A DNA stretch of 64,000 nucleotides from Novosphingopyxis sp965218915 (GTDB taxonomy: Bacteria > Pseudomonadota > Alphaproteobacteria > Sphingomonadales > Sphingomonadaceae), in contig NZ_OZ244708.1 of the NCBI RefSeq assembly GCF_965218915.1, positions 1 through 64,000 of the forward strand. Reading direction: 5' to 3'. The notes beneath the pieces were generated by a model. The model ran no database searches. It saw only the letters and a program-made list of their open reading frames with translations, and was not told the origin of the DNA. Shown here piece after piece: positions 39,208-48,137 of this stretch; within the stretch, counting starts at the first letter, position 1, and each line of letters opens with the position of its first letter. Both the position numbers and the translations under genes were made by a program.

Positions 39208-41273
39208 ATCAGCTCGTCCTGGCCGTCCTCGCTGGGCCGTTCGTCGGCCTTGGGCTGCGGCGGTCGAACCGCCTCGGGGCGGCGCGGCGCCGGCTGCGGA
39301 TCGGGTTTGCGCTGGCCGCGTCCCAGCGCGCGATCGATCCAGCTATCATCGAGCACCGGTGCATCCTGTTGCGGCAGCTGGCCGTCGCCGGTCGGTGGAT
39401 TGCCCTCGACCGGCAGGCCATATTCGTCGACGAAATCGCCGCCCTCCGGCGCGCCGAAATAGGCATCGTCTTCGTCTTCCAACTGCCAGTCGGGCAGCAC
39501 CACATCGGTATCGAATTTCTGTACCGGACGCTTGGCGACCGCGGATTTCATGAAGGCGGCCCAGGCGCGCGCGGGCGCGGTGCCGCCCTGCAGCCCGCCG
39601 ACCGCCTTGGCGTCGTCGCGGCCCATCCACACGCCGGTGGTGAGCCCGCTGGAAAAACCGAAAAAGGTGCCGTCCTTGTTGCTCGTCGTGGTGCCGGTCT
39701 TGCCCGCCGCGGGCCGGCCGATCTGCGCGGCGCGGCCGGTGCCGGCGTTGACCGCGGTCTGGAGCAGATCGGTCATCGACGCCGCGACATAATCGTCGAC
39801 CAGCGGTGCACCCGTGCGCTCGCGGCGCTGGTAGAGCACTTCGTCGTCGATCGTCGTAACCTTGGTGATGCCATAGGGCTCGATCGCGCGGCCGCCATCG
39901 GAAACCTCGGCAAAGGCGCGGGTCATGTCGATCAGCCGCACTTCGGACGTGCCGAGCACCATCGCCGGATGGGTGTTGATCGGCGTGGTGATGCCGAAGC
40001 GCCGGGCCATGCCCGCGACGGTGCCGAAACCGAGCTCGTTGCCGATCTGCGCCGCGACGGTGTTCTTGGAAAAGGCAAAGGCGTTGCGCACCGACATCGG
40101 CCCGGCATAGCTGCCGCCGCTGTTGCGCGGCGTCCAGCCGTCGATCTGGACCGGCTCGTCGGTGACCACGTCATCGGGGCTGTAGCCCGATTCCAGCGCG
40201 GCGAGATAGACGAACAGCTTCCAGCTCGATCCGGGCTGGCGCACCGCGGTGACCGCGCGGTTGTAGTTCGAGCTGACATAATCGGACCCGCCGACCATCG
40301 CGCGCACCGCGCCGTCATTCTCCATCGACACCAGCGCGCCCTGCGCGCCGGACGGCACGTTGGACTGGATCGCCGCGGTGGCGAGCCGCTGCATCGACAG
40401 GTCGACCGTGGTCCACACGTCGATCGGCTGGATCGTCTCGTCGATCAGCGTGTCGAGCTGCGGCAGCGCCCAGTCGGTGAAATAGCGCACGCTGTTCTGC
40501 GGCGGCTCGGGCGCCAGCGCGACATCGGCGGGCTCGGTCGCGGCGGCCTGTCCGGGCGAAATCACGCCGGTGTCCTGCATTGCGCGCAGCACGACCGAGG
40601 CGCGGCCGATCGCCGCCTGCGCGTCGGCGGTGGGCGAGTAGTTGGACGGCGCCTTGACCAGCCCGGCGATGATCGCCGCCTCGCCGAGATCCAGATTGGT
40701 CGCGCCATGGTCGAAGAATTTGCGGCTGGCCGCGTCGATGCCGTAGGCGCCGCCGCCGAAATAGACCTTGTTGAGATACAGCTCGAGGATCTGGTCCTTG
40801 GAGAATTTGCTCTCCATCGCCATCGCCAGGATCGCCTCGCGGATTTTGCGGCCGACGCTGTAGCTGTTGTTGAGGAAGATGGTGCGGGCAAGCTGCTGCG
40901 TGATGGTCGATGCGCCCTGCAGCCGCCGGTCGGTGTCGCGGTTCTGCCAGGCGAAATAGAGCGAGCGGGCCATGCCCTTGGGATCGACGCCGAGATGCGA
41001 GCGAAAGCGCCGATCCTCGATCGAGATCATCGCGTCCTTCATCACCGCGGGGATTTCCGCGCTGGGCAGCCAGCGGCCGTAGCTGGGCCCGATTTCCTGA
41101 ATGATCGCGCCATCGACAGCGCGCACCCGGATCATCTGCCCCTGCTCGATATTCTTGAGATCGGTATAGCTCGGCAACTCCGAGCGCGCCACCGCCACCA
41201 TCACGACCAGCGCGATCAGTCCGATGAGAGCGAGGCCAATACCGATCTGGGCCAGACGCACGAATGTGCGCAT
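39201..41273 (-). CDS. Penicillin-binding protein 1A (bifunctional peptidoglycan synthase)
   Basis: 690 residues from the ATG at 41273, chosen for GGAGAGG at proper distance; ATG 41315 would add a short basic tail. TM anchor about 8-29, GT51 glycosyltransferase with E-D-R-R-F-R-S-H-L-G-V-D (86-97) and G-A-S-T-I-T-Q-Q-L, then transpeptidase motifs S-S-W-K (SxxK), S-K-N and K-T-G-T. It polymerises and cross-links peptidoglycan. The C-terminal tail (last about 100 residues) is Pro/acid-rich and disordered. Confidence 0.93.
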   Translation of the reverse strand: MRTFVRLAQIGIGLALIGLIALVVMVAVARSELPSYTDLKNIEQGQMIRVRAVDGAIIQEIGPSYGRWLPSAEIPAVMKDAMISIEDRRFRSHLGVDPKGMARSLYFAWQNRDTDRRLQGASTITQQLARTIFLNNSYSVGRKIREAILAMAMESKFSKDQILELYLNKVYFGGGAYGIDAASRKFFDHGATNLDLGEAAIIAGLVKAPSNYSPTADAQAAIGRASVVLRAMQDTGVISPGQAAATEPADVALAPEPPQNSVRYFTDWALPQLDTLIDETIQPIDVWTTVDLSMQRLATAAIQSNVPSGAQGALVSMENDGAVRAMVGGSDYVSSNYNRAVTAVRQPGSSWKLFVYLAALESGYSPDDVVTDEPVQIDGWTPRNSGGSYAGPMSVRNAFAFSKNTVAAQIGNELGFGTVAGMARRFGITTPINTHPAMVLGTSEVRLIDMTRAFAEVSDGGRAIEPYGITKVTTIDDEVLYQRRERTGAPLVDDYVAASMTDLLQTAVNAGTGRAAQIGRPAAGKTGTTTSNKDGTFFGFSSGLTTGVWMGRDDAKAVGGLQGGTAPARAWAAFMKSAVAKRPVQKFDTDVVLPDWQLEDEDDAYFGAPEGGDFVDEYGLPVEGNPPTGDGQLPQQDAPVLDDSWIDRALGRGQRKPDPQPAPRRPEAVRPPQPKADERPSEDGQDELIY

Positions 41274-41399
41274 GACCGGACCTCTCCGCCTATCCGATGA
41301 TTTCGCCCTCGCCATGCAAGCGGTCCGATACTCCCAACCTGCCGCTCTCACAAGCGGCACGGGGCTTTACCGGCGCTGAATGGCGCGGAGTCGGGGGTC

Positions 41400-41810
41400 T
41401 CAGCTGCGGTCCTCGTCGTCGGGTTCGAAATCGAGCGAGGCGCTGTTCATGCAGTAGCGCAGGCCGGTGGGCGGCGGACCATCGGGGAAGACATGGCCCA
41501 GATGGCTTTCGCAACTGGCGCAGCGCGCTTCGGTGCGGACCATGCCGTGACTGGTGTCGCGAACCTCCTCGACGGCGTTCTCGGTGACCGCCTGCGTGAA
41601 GCTGGGCCAACCGGAGCCGCTGTCGAACTTGTCGGCGGATTCGAACAGTTCGTTGCCGCAGGCGGCGCAGAAATAGGTGCCGTCGCGCTTCTCGCCGTTC
41701 AGCTTGCCCGTAAAGGCGCGCTCGGTGCCGCCTTCGCGCAGGATGTGGAACCGTTCGTCGCCCAGCTTTTCGCGCCAGTCGGCATCGGTCATCGTCTTTT
41801 CTTCGGTCAT
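41400..41810 (-). CDS. msrB: Peptide-methionine (R)-S-oxide reductase
   Basis: 136 residues from the ATG at 41810; 41819 or 41792 are alternatives. Zinc-binding C-A-A-C and C-A-S-C pairs, S-G-S-G-W-P-S-F, H-L-G-H-V-F-x-D-G-P and catalytic Cys in R-Y-C-M-N-S-A-S-L. It repairs oxidised methionine (R epimer) in proteins. No signal, so cytoplasmic. A 15-bp tandem duplication lies directly upstream. Confidence 0.94.
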   Translation of the reverse strand: MTEEKTMTDADWREKLGDERFHILREGGTERAFTGKLNGEKRDGTYFCAACGNELFESADKFDSGSGWPSFTQAVTENAVEEVRDTSHGMVRTEARCASCESHLGHVFPDGPPPTGLRYCMNSASLDFEPDDEDRS

Positions 41811-41820
41811 GGCGGGCATC

Positions 41821-41850
41821 CGGAAAACATCAGGGCGGAAAACATCAGGG
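41821..41850. repeat. 15-bp tandem duplication upstream of msrB
   Basis: CGGAAAACATCAGGG occurs exactly twice in a row (41821-41835, 41836-41850), covering the msrB leader next to its start. Confidence 0.92.
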
Positions 41851-41946
41851 AAGCTATGATCGGCGAAACGCGCATCGCCCAGTGCTGTTCCCTGTAGCGG
41901 CGGGCGAGAATGATTTTGCCGCGCCCGGTTTGGCGAGCGGTCGCCG

Positions 41947-42987
41947 CTATCGTCCGCGCGGTTGGGCGGCGCGCGCGATCAGCAGCAGTTCGTTCGCGAG
42001 CATGGGCCCCGCCAGCTCCGATCCACCGCTCATCAGCCGCCGCTCCAGCTCGAACAGGCGCGCATTGAGCCGCGCCAGCCGCGCCGACGACCATACCGAC
42101 AGCGCTTGCTTGTACGCGCCTTGCTCCTTGAAGAAGATGCTGCGGGTGCGGTCGACCAGCGGGCCGGCCTGCGCGCCATGGTCGACTTCGGCGCGCAGGC
42201 CGGCGAGCTGCACCACGCGCCGCTGCAGCGCTTTCACGATCCGCACCTCGTTGACGCCGAGTTGGCGCGCGTCGGCAATCTCCGCGCCGCTGCGGGCGAT
42301 GTCCCCCGCCATCACCGCACCCAGCAGGCCGGCCATATTCTCTTCCAGCGTCTCCGCGCCGAGCTTTGCCAGCATGTCCGGCTCCACGATCGCCGGACGA
42401 TCCGGCGCGGCGTCGCAATAGAGCGCGATCTTCTCGATCTCGCCCGCCGCCAGCGTGCGGTCGAAGCCGGTGGATTCGGCGAGCCGCCGGGCCATCATCC
42501 GGTCCATGCGCAGGCCCGCCGCCTGCGCCAGCGCCTCGACATGCGCCGCCGCTTCCTGCTCGCCGGGCGGGTAGCAGGCGAGCATCATCACCGCGCGATG
42601 GGATTGCCCGAGCTTGCGCAGCTTGTTGGCGGGCGTCAGATTGCCGGTGGTGGCGATCACCGGCGTGTCGGCTCCGTTCGCTTCGAGCAGGTTCTCGATG
42701 GCGGCAAGGCCCTCGTCGCGCTGCAGCCGCAGGCGGATGTAGCGCTTGTCGCCGAACAGCGAGATCGATGCCGCCTCGTCGGCGAGCAGGGCCGGGTCGG
42801 CGCGCAGCTGCGATCCGTCGATATCGATGCGCTCGGCATCCTTCATCTCGGCCGAAAGCTTGCGCGCGACATCCTCGATCGTGGAGGGATCGGTCCCGAA
42901 CAGCAGGAACAGGCGGATGTCGGCGCGTTTCCCGATGGCGGCGATCAGATCGCGCTCGCGAAGCTTTCTGCCGCCCGGCCTGCTCAT
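41947..42987 (-). CDS. holA: DNA polymerase III subunit delta
   Basis: 346 residues. Clamp-loader delta architecture: an AAA-like N-terminal domain without P-loop (I-R-L-F-L-L-F-G-T-D at about 24-33), then the three-helix collar domain. The F-L-L-F-G-T-D-P-S opening and the A-I-x-K-I-A-L-Y-C segment agree with HolA. It opens the beta clamp in the clamp loader. ATGA overlap with lptE; last gene of DUF3576-leuS-lptE-holA. Confidence 0.92.
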   Translation of the reverse strand: MSRPGGRKLRERDLIAAIGKRADIRLFLLFGTDPSTIEDVARKLSAEMKDAERIDIDGSQLRADPALLADEAASISLFGDKRYIRLRLQRDEGLAAIENLLEANGADTPVIATTGNLTPANKLRKLGQSHRAVMMLACYPPGEQEAAAHVEALAQAAGLRMDRMMARRLAESTGFDRTLAAGEIEKIALYCDAAPDRPAIVEPDMLAKLGAETLEENMAGLLGAVMAGDIARSGAEIADARQLGVNEVRIVKALQRRVVQLAGLRAEVDHGAQAGPLVDRTRSIFFKEQGAYKQALSVWSSARLARLNARLFELERRLMSGGSELAGPMLANELLLIARAAQPRGR

Positions 42988-43475
42988 GGCGCAGCGCGGG
43001 CCCGCGCGGACAGGCGCGTGACGATCTGGCCGGCGAGCCGCTCGGCGAGATTTTCCAGCGCGGTGTTTTCCGCCGCGATCACGGCATATTCCGATCCCAC
43101 GACATCGATGCCCGCATCGCTGCCCTCGGTCGCGTCCAGGATGATGTCGCCGCTGGTGAGATCGGTCAGCTGGTAGCGCGCGCGCAAGGTGCGGCGTTCG
43201 CGGGTCAGCGCATCGTCGCTGCGCACGCCGAAGCCCTCGATATCGTCGTCGAGCTTGACCGTCAGCCGGTACCGCGGCGCGCCCGCGCCGAGCGGCTGCA
43301 GCCGGTCCTGCAATGCGTTGCGCACCAGCCAGCCGCCGCGGCCCGCGATCGGCTCCACCTCGACACTGCCGAGCGCATTGGCCACCGCCCCGTCGCTGCC
43401 GCCGGCATAAAGCGGCCGCAGCCCGCAGGACGGCAGCAGCATCAGGAGCAGGGCAAGGGCGGCCAGACGCATCAT
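42984..43475 (-). CDS. lptE: LPS assembly lipoprotein LptE
   Basis: 163 residues. Lipobox L-L-P-S-C17 and C-G-L-R-P-L-Y right after it, the LptE hallmark. The remaining beta-sheet domain plugs the LptD barrel that inserts lipopolysaccharide (or sphingomonad glycosphingolipid) into the outer membrane. Overlaps both leuS and holA by 4 bp, the common leuS-lptE-holA order. Confidence 0.92.
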   Translation of the reverse strand: MMRLAALALLLMLLPSCGLRPLYAGGSDGAVANALGSVEVEPIAGRGGWLVRNALQDRLQPLGAGAPRYRLTVKLDDDIEGFGVRSDDALTRERRTLRARYQLTDLTSGDIILDATEGSDAGIDVVGSEYAVIAAENTALENLAERLAGQIVTRLSARARAAP

Positions 43476-46060
43476 ATGACGATGTTCACCAGCCGGTCGG
43501 GTACCACGATCACCTTGCGCACGGGCGCGCCATCCATGCTGCGCCGGACATTTTCAGATGCCAGCGCGGCTTCTTCCAGCGCGGCCTTGTCCATGCCCTT
43601 GGGCACGGTCAGCGTGTCGCGCAGCTTGCCCTTGACCTGGATCGCCACGGTGACCTCGTCCTCGATCAGCAGCGCGGGATCGTACGTGGGCCAGGCGGCA
43701 TCGGCGATCAGCCCGTCGCCGCCGAGCTTTTCCCAGGCCTCCTCGGCGAGATGCGGGGCCATCGGCGCGACCAGCAGCACGAGAGTGCGGATCGCCTCGG
43801 CGCGCGTGGCGGAGGGACCCGCCTTTTCGGTGGCGTTGGTCAGCGCGTAAATCTTGGCCACCGCCTTGTTGAACGACAGCGCCTCGATATCATCGCCCAC
43901 GCCAGCGATGGTCTGGTGCAGCTTGCGCTTGAGCGGCTTGTCCTCACCCTGCGCAGCATCGGCCGATCCGACCAGCCGCCACACGCGCTGGACGAAGCGC
44001 CAGGCGCCCTCGATCCCGGCTTCGGACCACAGCAGATCGCGCTCGGGGGGGCTGTCGGACAGCATGAACCAGCGCACCGCGTCCGCGCCATATTGATCGA
44101 CGATCGCATCGGGATCGACGACGTTCTTCTTGGACTTGGACATTTTTTCGATGCGACCCGCAGTGGCCGGGCTGCCGTCCGAAATGCGCATCCAGTCCGC
44201 GCCGTCTTGCTCGACCTCGTCGGGCGAGAGCCAGCTGCCGTCGCCCGCTTGCCAGGTCTGATGCGTCACCATCCCCTGCGTGAACAGGCTTTTGAAGGGC
44301 TCGGCCATATCGATCGTGCCGATCGATTGCAGCGCGCGCGTCCAGAAGCGCGCGTAGAGCAGATGCAAAATCGCATGCTCCACCCCGCCGATATACTGGC
44401 CGACGGGCAGCCAGCTTTCGGCTTCCGCCCTGTCGAACGGCTTGTCCTCGGGCTGGCTGGCGAAGCGGATGAAATACCAGCTGCTGTCAACAAACGTGTC
44501 CAGCGTATCGGTCTCACGCCGCGCCAGCCTGCCGCATTTGGGGCAGACGATCTTGCTCCAAGTCGGATGGCGACCCAGCGGATTGCCGGGCGCGGCGAAG
44601 TCGATGTCCTCGGGCAGGATGATCGGCAGCTGGTCCTTCGGCACCGGCACCGCGCCGCAAGCATCGCAGTGGATGATCGGGATCGGCGTGCCCCAGTAAC
44701 GCTGGCGCGAAACGCCCCAGTCGCGCAGCCGCCAGGTGGTGGTCGCCTCGCCCCAGCCCTCGCTGGCGGCGCGGTCGATCACCATTGTCTTGGCGTCTTC
44801 GATGCTCATGCCGTCGAGGAAGCGCGAGTTTACGATCGTGCCCTCGCCATTATAGGCCGCGTCGCCGACCGGCTCGCCCGCATCGCCGGTGGCCGAGACC
44901 ACACGGTTGATCGGCAGGCCATATTTGGTCGCGAACTCATAGTCGCGCTGGTCGTGCGCGGGCACGCCGAACACCGCGCCGGTGCCATAGTCCATCAGCA
45001 CGAAATTGGCGACGTAGACCGGCAGCAGCCAGTCCGGATCGAGCGGATGCGCGGCCTTCAGCCCGGTATCAAACCCGCGCTTTTCGGCGGTCTCGAGCTC
45101 GGCGGCGGAGGTGCCGGAGAGACGGTATTCGGCGGCGAAGTCGGCGAGAGCGGGGTCGTCTTCGGCCAGCGCCAACGCGACGGGATGATCGGCGGCGACG
45201 GCAACGAAGCTCGCGCCGAAGATGGTGTCGGGGCGGGTGGAGAAGACCTCGATGCTCCCCCTCCCGCCTGCGGGGGGGGGCTGGGGGATGGGATTGGTGT
45301 CAGGTAAAACAGGCCCACCCCCGGCCCCTCCCGCAAGCGGGAGGGGAGAAGAAAGCGCAAAGCTGAACCGCAGCCCCTGGCTCTTGCCGATCCAGTTGGC
45401 CTGCATCAGCCGCACCTTGTCCGGCCAGTCTTCGAGCTTGTCCAGACCGTCCAGCAGCTCCTCGGCGAAATCGGTGATCTTGAGAAACCACTGGCTGAGC
45501 TTGCGCCGCTCGACCGGCGCGCCCGAGCGCCAACCCTTGCCGTCGATCACCTGCTCGTTGGCGAGCACGGTCCGGTCGACCGGGTCCCAGTTGACCGCGC
45601 TTTCCTTGCGGTAGACCAGCCCCGCCTCGAACAGATCGAGGAACAGCGCCTGTTCGTGCCCGTAATAATCGGGCTCGCAGGTGGCCAGTTCGCGGCTCCA
45701 GTCGAACGCGAAGCCGATACGCTTCAGCTGCGATTTCATGTGCGCGATATTGGCGCGGGTCCATTCCCCCGGATGCACGCCCTTTTCCATCGCGGCGTTT
45801 TCGGCCGGCATGCCGAACGCGTCCCAGCCCATCGGGTGGAGCACGGCGTGGCCGGTCATCGCCTTGTAGCGCGCCAGCACGTCGCCCATCGTGTAATTGC
45901 GGACATGGCCGATATGGATGCGCCCCGAGGGATAGGGGAACATCTCCAGCACATAGGATTTGGGCCGGTCCGGATGGCGATCGGCGGAAAAGCTGGCATC
46001 CGCTTCCCAGCGCTTCTGCCACCGCGCATCGGCGGTGTGCGGGTTGAAACGGTCGGCCAT
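43472..46060 (-). CDS. leuS: Leucine--tRNA ligase with an in-frame repeat insertion in the editing domain
   Basis: 862 residues. Class I synthetase: P-Y-P-S-G-R-I-H-I-G-H (43-52 region), CP1 editing domain with F-S-T-R-P-D-T-I (273-280), anticodon-binding region, and K-M-S-K-S-K-K-N. It charges tRNA-Leu. Residues about 239-268, Pro/Gly-rich and reading P-L-P-L-A-G-G-A-G-G-G-P at first, are encoded by a family C palindromic repeat (45257-45346). They sit between G-L-R-F-S-F-A-L and I-E-V-F-S-T-R-P-D-T, just before the Thr-rich editing motif. All catalytic motifs are intact, so the enzyme is presumably active. Confidence 0.96.
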   Translation of the reverse strand: MADRFNPHTADARWQKRWEADASFSADRHPDRPKSYVLEMFPYPSGRIHIGHVRNYTMGDVLARYKAMTGHAVLHPMGWDAFGMPAENAAMEKGVHPGEWTRANIAHMKSQLKRIGFAFDWSRELATCEPDYYGHEQALFLDLFEAGLVYRKESAVNWDPVDRTVLANEQVIDGKGWRSGAPVERRKLSQWFLKITDFAEELLDGLDKLEDWPDKVRLMQANWIGKSQGLRFSFALSSPLPLAGGAGGGPVLPDTNPIPQPPPAGGRGSIEVFSTRPDTIFGASFVAVAADHPVALALAEDDPALADFAAEYRLSGTSAAELETAEKRGFDTGLKAAHPLDPDWLLPVYVANFVLMDYGTGAVFGVPAHDQRDYEFATKYGLPINRVVSATGDAGEPVGDAAYNGEGTIVNSRFLDGMSIEDAKTMVIDRAASEGWGEATTTWRLRDWGVSRQRYWGTPIPIIHCDACGAVPVPKDQLPIILPEDIDFAAPGNPLGRHPTWSKIVCPKCGRLARRETDTLDTFVDSSWYFIRFASQPEDKPFDRAEAESWLPVGQYIGGVEHAILHLLYARFWTRALQSIGTIDMAEPFKSLFTQGMVTHQTWQAGDGSWLSPDEVEQDGADWMRISDGSPATAGRIEKMSKSKKNVVDPDAIVDQYGADAVRWFMLSDSPPERDLLWSEAGIEGAWRFVQRVWRLVGSADAAQGEDKPLKRKLHQTIAGVGDDIEALSFNKAVAKIYALTNATEKAGPSATRAEAIRTLVLLVAPMAPHLAEEAWEKLGGDGLIADAAWPTYDPALLIEDEVTVAIQVKGKLRDTLTVPKGMDKAALEEAALASENVRRSMDGAPVRKVIVVPDRLVNIVI
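45257..45346. repeat. Dispersed palindromic repeat, family C copy 2, inside leuS
   Basis: Inverted arms CCCCTCCCGCCTGCGGGGGG (left) and CCCCTCCCGCAAGCGGGAGG (right), each able to form its own hairpin, 90 bp in total. The same organisation as at 4964-5049. 30 codons, no stop in the leuS frame. Confidence 0.9.
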
Positions 46061-46070
46061 CAGCGCCCGA

Positions 46071-46508
46071 TCAGCTGGCGATGGCGGAGCGCCTCAGGTC
46101 GCGCGCCTTGCCGAGGATGATCTGTTCCATCTTCTGCACCGTGGCCGCGCGCACCGGCGCATCGACCCAGGTGCCGCCATTGTTGGTCTGGCGCGAGGCG
46201 GCGACGCGCAGCGCATCGGCGCGCAGATCCTGGTCGAGAATGGTGACGGTCATCTTCATCCGTTCGTTCGGGCTCTGCGGATTGACGTACCAGTCGGTCA
46301 CGATCACGCCGCCCGCGCTGTCGGTCTGCAGCAGCGGCATGAAGCTCAGCGTATCGAGCGAGGCGCGCCATAGATAGCTGTTGACGCCGATGGTCGTCAC
46401 TTGGCTGGCGGCGAGATCGGCGCGCGGGCGGTCCTTGCCGCCGCAGGCGCCCAGCGCCAGGGTCGATGCGATCAGGATGGCGGAAACGGGAAGGCGCGTC
46501 ATGCGCAT
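46071..46508 (-). CDS. DUF3576-family lipoprotein
   Basis: 145 residues. Lipobox A-L-G-A-C22, then a conserved region with V-N-S-Y-L-W-R-A-S-L-D-T-L-S-F-M-P-L and G-G-V-I-V-T-D-W-Y, typical of this alphaproteobacterial family. Probably attached to the inner leaflet of the outer membrane. Its place 10 bp before leuS-lptE hints at an envelope-assembly role, but the function is not known. Confidence 0.88.
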   Translation of the reverse strand: MRMTRLPVSAILIASTLALGACGGKDRPRADLAASQVTTIGVNSYLWRASLDTLSFMPLLQTDSAGGVIVTDWYVNPQSPNERMKMTVTILDQDLRADALRVAASRQTNNGGTWVDAPVRAATVQKMEQIILGKARDLRRSAIAS

Positions 46509-46619
46509 GGGAAACCTCGGGGCGTCTGAGAGAAAACGGGTTACGGCGTTTCTATAGATGCAATCGCCGCAAGGGCAAGGATGGTGCGTCAGCGCAGGTT
46601 AACCCCGGATGGCTGACGG

Positions 46620-46647
46620 GAGTCTGTGAGATAAAGGACACAGACTC
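46620..46647. promoter_or_regulatory. Perfect 9-bp inverted repeat between divergent genes
   Basis: GAGTCTGTG (46620-46628) and CACAGACTC (46639-46647), loop AGATAAAGGA. About 110 bp before the DUF3576 start and about 95 bp before the next gene. Could be an operator or an RNA hairpin; no T-run follows, so not a terminator. Confidence 0.45.
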
Positions 46648-46743
46648 GCGACAAAATAAAATAGTCAGCATGGCGAGCGCTTTAAGCGGAACCGGAATCG
46701 GCGTAGGCCGGTTCGTATCAGCACCAACAGGTGGGCTTCAAAA

Positions 46744-47517
46744 ATGTCTTCGGGACGCAAACAGCTTTGGATCATGGGGGGTGCCGTGGCCGCCGCCGTG
46801 GCGCTGTGCGGAACGGGCATGGTGGCTGCTTATCCCGCGGCTCCCCGCGAGTCGGGCGGTGAGTTCTCCAGGATTCTGCTCGACCCTTCGGTCGGGCTGT
46901 TCACGCCGGCAGGCCTCGATGCCGAATCGGCGCGGCGCTTCAAGCAAGCCGCGGTCGCGAGTCGCGGCAAGTTTCGTTTTACCCCCGCAGGCGTCAGCCA
47001 GGCCCGCAGTCGCACGGTGACGGTAGCGGTACGTGCGTCGCTCGACGAGGCGCCGCGTGCGGTTTCGGTACGCAACGTCATTGCCGCGAGCGAGGCTGGC
47101 ACCCGTACCGCATCGCGCGAAAGCGGGTTGTCGATCAAACCGACCAAATATGAACTCGGCGCGGCCAAGGGCTGGACCAGTTTTGCGCTGCCGACCGAGT
47201 CGCGCAAGAGCAACATTCCCGCGATCGGCCAGCTCGGCGCCGGATCGGGTTATCGGCTCGATGACGACGAACAAAGCGCCAAGCGGAGCAAGTTCAATAC
47301 CCGCGTGACGCTCGAATCGCCGAACGCGAGTCGCGCGGTGCAGCGCCGGATCGGCGGCGCCAATGAATATGCGCTCGACGTTGGCGGCAGCTATTCGATC
47401 GCAAAGGGTGTCGATGTCACCGCGGGCGTTCGTGTCGAGAGCGAGCAGGAAGCGCCGATCGTCGACGAACAGCGTGACAGCCAGGCGGTCTATCTCGGAA
47501 CGCTGATCCGCTTTTGA
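46744..47517 (+). CDS. Unrecognised, probably exported protein with beta-barrel-like C-terminus
   Basis: 257 residues. A single hydrophobic N-terminal segment (about 9-30) looks like a signal peptide or anchor. The first half has repeated R-T/V alternations and the C-terminal 60 residues alternate polar and hydrophobic residues (N-E-Y-A-L-D-V-G-G-S-Y-S-I-A-K-G-V-D-V-T-A-G-V-R-V) and end G-T-L-I-R-F. A terminal Phe after beta strands is typical of outer-membrane proteins. No family recognised; convergent with the thiE-like gene. Confidence 0.6.
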   Translation: MSSGRKQLWIMGGAVAAAVALCGTGMVAAYPAAPRESGGEFSRILLDPSVGLFTPAGLDAESARRFKQAAVASRGKFRFTPAGVSQARSRTVTVAVRASLDEAPRAVSVRNVIAASEAGTRTASRESGLSIKPTKYELGAAKGWTSFALPTESRKSNIPAIGQLGAGSGYRLDDDEQSAKRSKFNTRVTLESPNASRAVQRRIGGANEYALDVGGSYSIAKGVDVTAGVRVESEQEAPIVDEQRDSQAVYLGTLIRF

Positions 47518-47550
47518 TCGGTCGGGCTTTGGTGCGATGCCATTTTTCCG

Positions 47551-48114
47551 TCATTTTGTGAGCGAATCGATTGCGGCCCAGCCTGTTACCGGAAGCGCCC
47601 GCATCATCGCGTAGCGCGCGCGTCTCATCCCGCCGAGCGCTACCACATTGCCGAATAGTGCAGCTTGTCCCGCCAACTGACGGAATCCCGCGGCGCCGAG
47701 CGGCTTGCGGCCGGGATGCGTGCGCGTGGGAAAGACCGGCGAGACAAGCAGCCAGTCCGCCCCGCTTCGCACCGCGTCGCGCAGCTCGCGTCGGCCATGC
47801 ACGGGCGCGCTTCGCGGAAATGCTTCACCGGGCTCCCTCGCGCCTGTGCGACCGTGCACGCCATCCGCCTGCCAGCGCCGCGCCGTCTTGGCGTCGTCCG
47901 CCAGAAAAAGACGATGCCCGCGCTGTTTAGCAATCCTTCGCAGCCGCCGAAACAATATGCGTCGTGCGATGGGATCGAGATCATGATGACGCAGCACAAT
48001 CGCGCTGCCGCGGGGAAGCGCGCGTGCGCTTGCGTACAAGGACTCGCCCAGCCGCGGATCGGTCATCAGCCAGATGCACGGGGCCTTGCCGCGCGATGCT
48101 TTGCCCTTCGCCAT
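47551..48114 (-). CDS. Thiamine phosphate synthase / TenI-like protein
   Basis: 187 residues from the ATG at 48114. TIM-barrel pieces of the ThiE/TenI family: W-L-M-T-D-P-R near the start, R-L-F-L-A-D-D-A, D-G-V-H-G-R, A-D-W-L-L-V-S-P-V-F-P-T-R-T-H-P-G-R-K-P-L-G, and V-V-A-L-G-G-M. The diphosphate-binding residues are less complete than in canonical ThiE, and no thi operon surrounds it, so it may be a TenI-like paralogue. Divergent from yggS. Confidence 0.75.
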   Translation of the reverse strand: MAKGKASRGKAPCIWLMTDPRLGESLYASARALPRGSAIVLRHHDLDPIARRILFRRLRRIAKQRGHRLFLADDAKTARRWQADGVHGRTGAREPGEAFPRSAPVHGRRELRDAVRSGADWLLVSPVFPTRTHPGRKPLGAAGFRQLAGQAALFGNVVALGGMRRARYAMMRALPVTGWAAIDSLTK

Positions 48115-48137
48115 GGCGGCGGCTATAGGCACGGGCC

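Noticed and set aside
38736..41300. 854-codon plus-strand frame opposite PBP1A
   Set aside because: A GC-rich antisense shadow; the minus-strand frame has complete penicillin-binding protein motifs.
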